A stretch of DNA of 64,000 bases from contig JASMDC010000016.1 of NCBI GenBank assembly GCA_030753015.1, positions 1 to 64,000 of the forward strand, given 5' to 3'. Source of the stretch: Candidatus Undinarchaeales archaeon. GTDB lineage: Archaea > SpSt-1190 > JASMDC01. How positions within the stretch are numbered: position 1 is the stretch's first letter; each line of letters starts with the position of its first letter. Shown here piece after piece: positions 57,347-64,000 of the stretch. The notes beneath the pieces were generated by a model. The model was given only the letters and a program-made list of their open reading frames with translations, was not told where the DNA came from and made no database searches. The position numbers and the translations under genes are program-made.

Positions 57347-58087
57347 ATGTACGACCTTGATCCAGCCATTGAGCAAGAAGGCACCGACTTGGTAGCGGAC
57401 GCCACCTACAAGGTGGACGACCTTACAATGATCTACGGCGTCACCCGGGGATTCCTCTTCAAGAAGAAGGCGTTCGAGGGAGAGAAGGTCCGCGACAATG
57501 TGGACAGCATCCGCGACTATTTCCTCGAGAACGGCCATGGAGAGCTCGCCATCACATCGTACATGTTCGAGATCGAGTACGCCGATCGCACAAGCGTCAT
57601 TGTCAAGGACGCGAGCAGCGGTTACGTCAACGTGATCGACAAGGACGCGGACCACAACGATGTAGGACACTACGATCACCACACATCCACCTACTCATCG
57701 CCCACCGTGTGCTCGATCGATGACATAAAGGAGATCGTCGATTTCGAGGGCGCCAAGATAAAGGAGATGCAGATCAAGTTCGACACGGCCGACGGACAGG
57801 TCCACGGGCAGACCGAGGTGCACGAGCACAGCTATATGAACGAAGCGTTGCTCGGGGTCGTGGAGCTCCAGGGAGCGGGCATCCTCGCCCTCACGGGCAA
57901 TCCCATCATCGGTGGTCTTCTCGCAGCCGACGCTGCCCGTCGCGTCTACAACACATATTCCAAGAACCAGAAACTCTACCTCCAGTTCGAGGAGACGGAC
58001 GACCCCGAGATCGCGGCCATGCAGCAGCAGGTACGTGACGACCTGGGCGATAAAACCCTCAGGAACCTCTTCCTCAATACGATCTAG
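57347..58087 (+). CDS. Hypothetical protein, 246 aa
   Basis: MYDLDPAIEQEGTDLVADATYKVDDL; hydrophobic segment ILALTGNPIIGGLLAADAA. Confidence 0.6.
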   Translation: MYDLDPAIEQEGTDLVADATYKVDDLTMIYGVTRGFLFKKKAFEGEKVRDNVDSIRDYFLENGHGELAITSYMFEIEYADRTSVIVKDASSGYVNVIDKDADHNDVGHYDHHTSTYSSPTVCSIDDIKEIVDFEGAKIKEMQIKFDTADGQVHGQTEVHEHSYMNEALLGVVELQGAGILALTGNPIIGGLLAADAARRVYNTYSKNQKLYLQFEETDDPEIAAMQQQVRDDLGDKTLRNLFLNTI

Positions 58088-59140
58088 GTGACGATAATGA
58101 CAATGTACATGGTCGAGCCCCAACTCATGGCGTCGGTGAACGTCATGATCCTGGACGATGCGGTCGGGGAGATACGGGACCGTTACGGGGACGAGGCCAT
58201 CAAGGCCGTGATGTTCTACGGCTCAAGGGTCAATGGGTACGAGAAATACGGCTCAGACCTCGACTGCTTTGTTGTCCTCAATGAGGGCTACGAGCAGGAC
58301 GTCGGTATGGAGATTAGCTACGTGGACGACACCGAGCTCCACGTCATCGCCCATACACCCGAACGATTCGAGCGCAATCTCAAGGATTCTCTTGCCAAGA
58401 CCTCGGAGCACATCAACACGACGGTGTTCAGGTACGATGCCCCCATCGGGAGCGAATACATCGCCCAGGTTGACGCTGAGAACAAGCACGATCTTACCTG
58501 TGACATACTCGATGACATCGCCTACCTCGCGCGTGACGTCGAATCGGACACTCCCGTGTACTTCCATCGCAATGATGTGGCCGACACGAAGCTCGTCCAG
58601 CACGTGCTCGCCCTACCCGTGCTCACCGAGCGTTTGGAGCGTGTGCGTGAACGGGGTAATCTCCCCTCGATGCTCGACAGCATCCGGGATTCGTACCAAC
58701 CGGCCCTTGACCGACTTGAGGAGGAGGGTGTGGTACGCAAGGTCGAAGAGGGAGAGAATCCGCTCTATGAGTACACCGGCCATAGGGGAGGTAGCATCTT
58801 CCACAATCCTATAATGAAGGGCTTCGGCCGTAAGATCGTCACACCCTTCCTCAACGTCTATCGGAGCATCGAGAAACGAGGCTCTGGTGATTTCACGATC
58901 GCGAACCTCGGACGCGCTCTCAAACACGGCCCACGCTATGTCGAGAGCATCCTGGAAGAGTCCGTCTTCAATCTCGACTATGCAAAGAAGCATCGAGAGA
59001 TACTCGTCCCGTACCAGGACGAGGGTCTCCTCTTCCAAGGGATGTCCGTCGACGACCTAATCGATGTGAACGACAGGCTCCAAAGGCTTCGGCGTGAGCG
59101 GAACGCTCTCAAGGAGAAGATCCGCGGCGATCCTTGCTGA
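58088..59140 (+). CDS. Nucleotidyltransferase-domain protein
   Basis: MFYGSRVNGYEKYGSDLDCFVV = GS...SDLD NTase signature; start codon within the 58088-58145 region uncertain. Confidence 0.75.
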   Translation: MTIMTMYMVEPQLMASVNVMILDDAVGEIRDRYGDEAIKAVMFYGSRVNGYEKYGSDLDCFVVLNEGYEQDVGMEISYVDDTELHVIAHTPERFERNLKDSLAKTSEHINTTVFRYDAPIGSEYIAQVDAENKHDLTCDILDDIAYLARDVESDTPVYFHRNDVADTKLVQHVLALPVLTERLERVRERGNLPSMLDSIRDSYQPALDRLEEEGVVRKVEEGENPLYEYTGHRGGSIFHNPIMKGFGRKIVTPFLNVYRSIEKRGSGDFTIANLGRALKHGPRYVESILEESVFNLDYAKKHREILVPYQDEGLLFQGMSVDDLIDVNDRLQRLRRERNALKEKIRGDPC

Positions 59141-59161
59141 TCGATGCGATAGTGAGGTCCC

Positions 59162-59944
59162 ATGTTCCGTGAGATGGTCCGACAGGAGACAGAATCACTC
59201 AGGGATGAGTACTCGGTCTTCGAGCTCCACTCTCATACGTACTGCTCGGACGGTCTCAGGAGCCCCGAGGCGGTAGTCCGAGAAGCTTATCTTCGTGGAT
59301 TGTCCGGTATCGCCATCACTGACCACGACAACCTCGACGGTTACGAGCGTGCAGCAAAGGAGGCCGAGAAGTACCCAGGGTTCATCGTTGTACCGGGAAT
59401 GGAAGTGTCGACGACACAGGGGCACGTTCTCGCTCTGGGTGTGTACGAACCCATCGAGCCGGGGCGTTCATGGGCGGAGACCGTGGACGATATCCATGAC
59501 AAGGGCGGTGTGGCCGTTCTCGCCCACCCCTATGTGTACGGTTCCGTGGCAGATGGACTGCTCGAATCCTATGACGGTGAGGGATCCATTCCTTTCGACG
59601 CGATCGAGGCCTACAATGCCCGCTTGACCCTGCCTGTGAACGGTAACAAACGGGGAGAGGAACTTGTTGACGCTCTCGGCTACCCGTCCACAGGAGGTTC
59701 CGATGCCCACGAGCCCTGGGGTCTCGGCCTGGGGATGACACTGCTCCCGAAGGAAGTCGGCTCCATCGACGATGTGCTCGACGCGATCAGGGAGGGTAGA
59801 TGTGAACCGTACAGAACTCGGGAAAAGGAGAGTCTTTTCAACAAGTCCGTCTTCATGGCAGGCCGATATGGCGGCATTATACCCCATTTCCTGGTACGTC
59901 AGTGGCACAAGCTCGAAGGATTGGGTGACGACCGGCAGGAGTAG
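59162..59944 (+). CDS. PHP-domain phosphoesterase
   Basis: ELHSHTYCSDG, AITDHDN, PGMEVST, LAHPYVYG, GGSDAHEPW. Confidence 0.92.
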   Translation: MFREMVRQETESLRDEYSVFELHSHTYCSDGLRSPEAVVREAYLRGLSGIAITDHDNLDGYERAAKEAEKYPGFIVVPGMEVSTTQGHVLALGVYEPIEPGRSWAETVDDIHDKGGVAVLAHPYVYGSVADGLLESYDGEGSIPFDAIEAYNARLTLPVNGNKRGEELVDALGYPSTGGSDAHEPWGLGLGMTLLPKEVGSIDDVLDAIREGRCEPYRTREKESLFNKSVFMAGRYGGIIPHFLVRQWHKLEGLGDDRQE

Positions 59945-59987
59945 CCCCCTCTGTGCACCATTTTGACACGTCGAACGCCCTAGGGAA

Positions 59988-60000
59988 CATTTAAATAGCG
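59988..60000 (+). promoter_or_regulatory. Putative TATA box
   Basis: acatttaaatagc upstream of ATG 60049. Confidence 0.4.
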
Positions 60001-60048
60001 GCCAGGCCCGCCGACAGTCACACAAAAGTAGTAACATAGGCGATTACC

Positions 60049-61050
60049 ATGTACGATCTCGACCGGGAACCGACAATGGATGCGGGCGACCTCACATATG
60101 CGGGGTACTTCGCAGGCATAAAGGATCCTGTCGAAAGGGACTCGGCTCTCGCCGGCTACATCAAGAAGGAAGGGCTCTATGGCAGCCCCAAGAATGGCGG
60201 CGGTATGAGCACGACCCTCCTCTGTGCGTTCACACGCTATCTCCCGACGAGCTGGCAGGACGCCTGCCTCAACGGCGCCGAGAAGTTGGCCACGTACATC
60301 GATAACAAGCGGGAGGCCACGTCATCGAGCGGATCCTCGGGATCGCCCCTGGACGACATAGATATCCCCCAGGACTACATCATGGTCTTCCAGGCCTCGT
60401 ACAACATCCCTAGCGGCGCCAAGGTTGAGAAGTCCTTCACCAAGACCCACAAGATCATCAACTACAAGGGCACTCGAATGGGCCTCGTGGCGGCTCCCCG
60501 GGGCCAGGAGGAGACCGCGATCCTCACGGACGCGCTCTGCAGGGGCGGTGCGCGTAATTTCTACTACATCGGCTCGGCCGGAGGTATCAGTGATCAGGTG
60601 AAACCCGGCGAGCTGTTCTACACCGAGGGCGAGGTCGGGACCCAGTCACCGATCCCCGACATCTACCAGTCCGATACGCATGTGAGCCAAGAGCTCAACC
60701 GCGCGCTACTGGACGCGTCCAACCAGCTCGATATAAAGCTCAACTACGGCCGGGTATACGACGCCAGCGGGTTCATCCGAGAGGAGACGCCGGAGCATGT
60801 GGACCAGCTCCTCGAACAGGGATACGACGCCATCGAGATGGAGCTGGGTGCAATCACGTCCGTCGCCAACAGCTACGGTGGCGGTGCGACGGGCATCATG
60901 CGCGTGCTCGACCACCTCCGGGACGACGAGGGCGAAAGGCTGAACTCGGGCAAGATGGCACACTATGTCTCGTCCGTGCGAAATGCGGTCCTCGGCACAC
61001 GTCTGGCCGCAGAAGCGATCCATATCAAGGACAAAGGGTCCGATGAATAG
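60049..61050 (+). CDS. Nucleoside phosphorylase-domain protein with uncharacterised N-terminal domain
   Basis: FYYIGSAGGISDQVKPGELFYTEGEV, GRVYDASGFIREE, YDAIEMELGAI. Confidence 0.8.
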   Translation: MYDLDREPTMDAGDLTYAGYFAGIKDPVERDSALAGYIKKEGLYGSPKNGGGMSTTLLCAFTRYLPTSWQDACLNGAEKLATYIDNKREATSSSGSSGSPLDDIDIPQDYIMVFQASYNIPSGAKVEKSFTKTHKIINYKGTRMGLVAAPRGQEETAILTDALCRGGARNFYYIGSAGGISDQVKPGELFYTEGEVGTQSPIPDIYQSDTHVSQELNRALLDASNQLDIKLNYGRVYDASGFIREETPEHVDQLLEQGYDAIEMELGAITSVANSYGGGATGIMRVLDHLRDDEGERLNSGKMAHYVSSVRNAVLGTRLAAEAIHIKDKGSDE

Positions 61051-61066
61051 GGACGGCACTCCCGGC

Positions 61067-61960
61067 TTATGCGGTCGTGACGATCGGATCGTCGAGCACG
61101 ACGACCGTGTGTTCCGCCTGCGTCACGATACCGTTCCCATGCTCCTTGAGGATCGAATAGTTATGGAGCGCGCGTGATACCACCAATTGCTTGAGAGCTA
61201 TCGTTGTCTGCGCAAGACCGAACCTCTTCACGAGCATTCGCCGTGCGAACGGCAAGGTCCGGTACTCTTTTAGCACGGTGTCCAAGATCTGGCGGGCAGT
61301 ACGCATACGGACCTTTCCCGGGCCGACGATGCGGTAGATGTCCGATAAACTGCTGTCCCCGACCCGGCCCTCGCCATTGGTCGCGAAGGGTTCGATGGCG
61401 ACGACCTCGCCTTTCTCGAGCACGGCGCTCCCAGAGCGTCTGACATTGTACACGGACTTGCCTGCATGGAGCTCCCATGAACGCATTGTGTGCCCCGTGA
61501 GGTTGATGATCGGTGAGAAGCCTGCATCACGGATGGTATCCTCGATGACCTTACCGACGTGCTCGAGGCGGACCCCCGGCTGGACCAGTTCGATGGCGGC
61601 CCGGAGCGCTTCCCGAGAGGCGTTGACCATCGGAGTGTTATCATTAGTGCCCACCTCGACCGTCGTCGCGGTGTCAGCAATGCAACCGTCGACATGTGCA
61701 CCCAGGTCGAGCTTGACGACCTGTCCACGCTCGAACACCTTCGGATCGTCAGGGATCGGCGTGTAGTGAGCGGCGATGGCGTCGATCGAGATGTTCATCG
61801 GGAAGGCTACACCGGCACCGGAGTCCTTGATGATCCCCTCTGCCTCCGCGACCACATCCGCCAGCTTGACGCCCTCGACCACGCGTCCGGCCGCTGCGTC
61901 CAGTGCCTTCCGTGCTATCACTCCGGCCCTGACGTACCTTTCCAGTGTCGTTTCATCCAT
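61067..61960 (-). CDS. map: Methionine aminopeptidase, type II
   Basis: AFPMNISIDAIAAHYTPIPDDP, KLDLGAHVDGCIADTATTV, GHTMRSWELHAG, EPFATNGEG. Confidence 0.93.
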   Translation of the reverse strand: MDETTLERYVRAGVIARKALDAAAGRVVEGVKLADVVAEAEGIIKDSGAGVAFPMNISIDAIAAHYTPIPDDPKVFERGQVVKLDLGAHVDGCIADTATTVEVGTNDNTPMVNASREALRAAIELVQPGVRLEHVGKVIEDTIRDAGFSPIINLTGHTMRSWELHAGKSVYNVRRSGSAVLEKGEVVAIEPFATNGEGRVGDSSLSDIYRIVGPGKVRMRTARQILDTVLKEYRTLPFARRMLVKRFGLAQTTIALKQLVVSRALHNYSILKEHGNGIVTQAEHTVVVLDDPIVTTA

Positions 61961-62529
61961 TCCCGGACCTCCGATGCAGCTGCGCCCTCCCTGAGGATGG
62001 TCCCGTTGACCAGGTCCACGACGGTGGAGGGTAGGTTCTCCCCACAGGGGCCGCCATCGATATAAATATCTACCGCCGAGCCCAGTTGCCGCCGCGCTTC
62101 CTCGCACGTGGTCGCTGCGGACATCCCTGACTTGTTCGCTGATGTGGCGACGAGAGGGCCTGCCCGCCGGACCAGTTCGAGAGCAAGAGGATGGTCAGGG
62201 ACCCGGACAGCAATCGTGGTCCCTCCTGCGGTCACCCGGTCCGGGACGATGTCGGTACGCGGCAGCACTACCGTGACGGCACCGGGGAGCAGGCCCTCGA
62301 GGGTATCGACGTTCACGAGCATTGCATAGCGTGCGATGTCCTCCACTCGGTGGACAGCTATGGACATGGGCTTGCCCTCTTCGCGTCCCTTGGCCTCGTA
62401 CACCCTCTCCACCGCGTCATCGTCCAGAACGCAGCCGATACCGTACACTGTATCGGTGGGGTATACGACCACGGCACCGGCGCGGATGCGGGCCACAATC
62501 TTGTCCGTTATCGCTCCAACCTCGCTCAT
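61918..62529 (-). CDS. YrdC/Sua5-family threonylcarbamoyl-AMP synthase
   Basis: VVYPTDTVYGIGCVLDD, KGREEGKPMSIAVH, ATSANKSGMS. Confidence 0.93.
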   Translation of the reverse strand: MSEVGAITDKIVARIRAGAVVVYPTDTVYGIGCVLDDDAVERVYEAKGREEGKPMSIAVHRVEDIARYAMLVNVDTLEGLLPGAVTVVLPRTDIVPDRVTAGGTTIAVRVPDHPLALELVRRAGPLVATSANKSGMSAATTCEEARRQLGSAVDIYIDGGPCGENLPSTVVDLVNGTILREGAAASEVREWMKRHWKGTSGPE

Positions 62530-62552
62530 CGCAGCATCTCATGTCAGCATTG

Positions 62553-63713
62553 TTAATAAATCCCTCGGCCGAGCAGTGATACGGCCACCGGCACCATTAT
62601 GCACCCCATACAGAGCGACCGCTTGACGCCGATCGTCGGCGGTACGACACCAAGTGCCGTCGATGCTGCCAGAAGTGCAAGCCCTGCAGGACCGCACCTC
62701 CATGCAACTGCGAGTGTGACCAGAGAGACTATCGAAAGAGTGAGGATCCGGTAATCGAGCCTCCCCACTATACGCACGAACTGGGAGAATATGGTAAGCG
62801 AGACCGCTGCAGCAAGGGACGCCGCGAGCACCATCGACACCAACGAAGTGCGGAACACGTCAGCCCCGGCAGCGGCCTCCTGAACAGCGATGGCCACTCC
62901 CGAGCGTGCCTTCCCGACGAGCGAGAGCGTGACCATGTTGAAGATGAAGTTGGCGGTGTTCACAGCCCCCATAGAGACGAGGAGGGTCCGGTCGTTCCCG
63001 CCCACGAGCAGTGACGAGACAAGACAGGCTTGGGAGTTACCTACTCCTGGGACCATCCCGACGAGCGCACCGGAAAGGGTACCTGCAACAGTACCGCGGG
63101 TGACATCTCCCCAACCAACGCTCACCCCCCCGCTCGTCTCCTGGTGGGGCATGCCCCCCGCATCGACCAGCGAGAGGAGAAGTGTCGACACCCCGAACAT
63201 CCCGGAAAGCATGGGGAATAGAGACTCCGGGACGTCACTTGCGACCTGCCCGAGGAACGCAGCGAGGAGCAGGACAGCTAACGCACCTCGTCGGTTCTGC
63301 TCCGTGAGGATCAGAACGAGGATCGTGCCCACGACCAGTACGGTCGCGATCCAGGGTCTGGCATAGAACGCTGGTACCACCATGAAGAACACAGGGAGGA
63401 GCAACAGTGAGAGTAGGAGGGCACTGAAACCGCCCACAACGGTGAGGAAGTATGCTTCGACAGCCCGCCCCTCGAGCGCGTACTTGTGGGCCGGTAGCAC
63501 TGATAGCGCCGTAGCCTCGTCGGGGATGCCGAGGAGCACAGAGGGGATGAAATCGAGGAACGTGTGGACGGTGGCCATGGCCACGAGCACAGGTACGGCA
63601 GAATCACCTGCGAGCCGGTCGTTCACCATGAGCGAGACAAGGTTCACATGGATCCCTGGAACGAGCCCTGTGACCGTTCCCAGGGCAAGCCCTAAGGCTA
63701 TGGCCCAGAGCAC
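62553..63713 (-). CDS. TctA/DUF112-like archaeal permease
   Basis: ALGLALGTVTGLVPGIHVNL, TVAGTLSGALVGMVPGVGNSQA duplicated GxxPG motifs, about 10 TM. Confidence 0.8.
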   Translation of the reverse strand: MLWAIALGLALGTVTGLVPGIHVNLVSLMVNDRLAGDSAVPVLVAMATVHTFLDFIPSVLLGIPDEATALSVLPAHKYALEGRAVEAYFLTVVGGFSALLLSLLLLPVFFMVVPAFYARPWIATVLVVGTILVLILTEQNRRGALAVLLLAAFLGQVASDVPESLFPMLSGMFGVSTLLLSLVDAGGMPHQETSGGVSVGWGDVTRGTVAGTLSGALVGMVPGVGNSQACLVSSLLVGGNDRTLLVSMGAVNTANFIFNMVTLSLVGKARSGVAIAVQEAAAGADVFRTSLVSMVLAASLAAAVSLTIFSQFVRIVGRLDYRILTLSIVSLVTLAVAWRCGPAGLALLAASTALGVVPPTIGVKRSLCMGCIMVPVAVSLLGRGIY

Positions 63714-63970
63714 CGCACATCACCTGCGACCACTTCCTTCTGCTTTCCCCTGATCCGGACTCGACCTTCCAAGGTCACGACCACGCCCGTGGAGATCATG
63801 CATCCTCCGTACTCGGCCACAACGGCCGCTTCACCGGTCGTATCCCGTAGGACGAATAGGAAGCCCGAACCCCGCTCACGGACCGAGGTCACGACACCAT
63901 GCAGGCGCACAGGACCAGCATCCGGAAGATCCGCGATGGCGATGTCACGGGGGCCATCGAGCAGTACCAC
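63698..63970 (-). CDS. OB-fold nucleic-acid-binding-like protein
   Basis: VRLHGVVTSVRERGSGFLFVLRDTTGEAAVVAEYGG...VVTLEGRVRIRGKQKEVVAGDV; 5' end may lie outside the window. Confidence 0.5.
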   Translation of the reverse strand: MVLLDGPRDIAIADLPDAGPVRLHGVVTSVRERGSGFLFVLRDTTGEAAVVAEYGGCMISTGVVVTLEGRVRIRGKQKEVVAGDVRCSGP

Positions 63971-64000
63971 TGCACACAGTCCTACAAAGAAGGTCGTTGC

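Noticed and set aside
1-64000. CRISPR array, rRNA operon, transposase or integrase
   Set aside because: No regularly spaced direct repeats, no rRNA-like sequence and no recognisable transposase/integrase protein seen among the ORFs

Overview
Archaeal chromosomal window, densely coding and high GC in most places. Evidence for archaea: an ftsZ-secE-spt5-L11 gene order, archaeal-type S-layer protein, a KaiC-like ATPase, DUF555/UPF0212, DUF1670 and DUF835 families, type II MetAP, an intron-containing tRNA-Met, and TATA-type promoters. I do not assign a lineage; the cysteine-rich secreted proteins and small membrane proteins resemble those of DPANN or deep euryarchaeal genomes, but that is only an impression. 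The left part (0.7-27.6 kb) is mostly housekeeping: GATase, FKBP, FtsZ/SecE/Spt5, HtpX-like protease, NadA-NadC-NadB, DUF47, GT-C-like membrane proteins, GGT, MBL hydrolase, DUF72, amidohydrolase, two sugar-nucleotide epimerases and thioredoxin reductase. The middle (27.9-54.3 kb) is an unusual surface-protein locus: two tandem DUF1670 regulators, three very cysteine-rich secreted proteins (664, 1569 and 2845 aa) with different internal repeats, a transglutaminase-like membrane protein with a zinc ribbon, paralogous two-TM proteins, an S-layer protein with a strong UUCG hairpin terminator, and a KaiC-like ATPase. The right part holds tRNA-Met(CAT) with a 42-nt intron, RpiA, and a 57.1-61.1 kb cluster of poorly characterised genes (small TM protein, unknown 247-aa protein, nucleotidyltransferase-domain protein, PHP phosphoesterase, nucleoside phosphorylase with a novel N-terminus), then MetAP, YrdC/Sua5 and a TctA-like permease. 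Most striking observations: a ribosomal protein L11 gene encoding only the C-terminal domain; the Cys-rich surface locus with at least four repeat architectures; a low-GC N-terminal segment inside the 1569-aa protein gene; a split, order-swapped GT-C-like pair; and a UPF0212 protein that has lost its zinc-binding CxxC.
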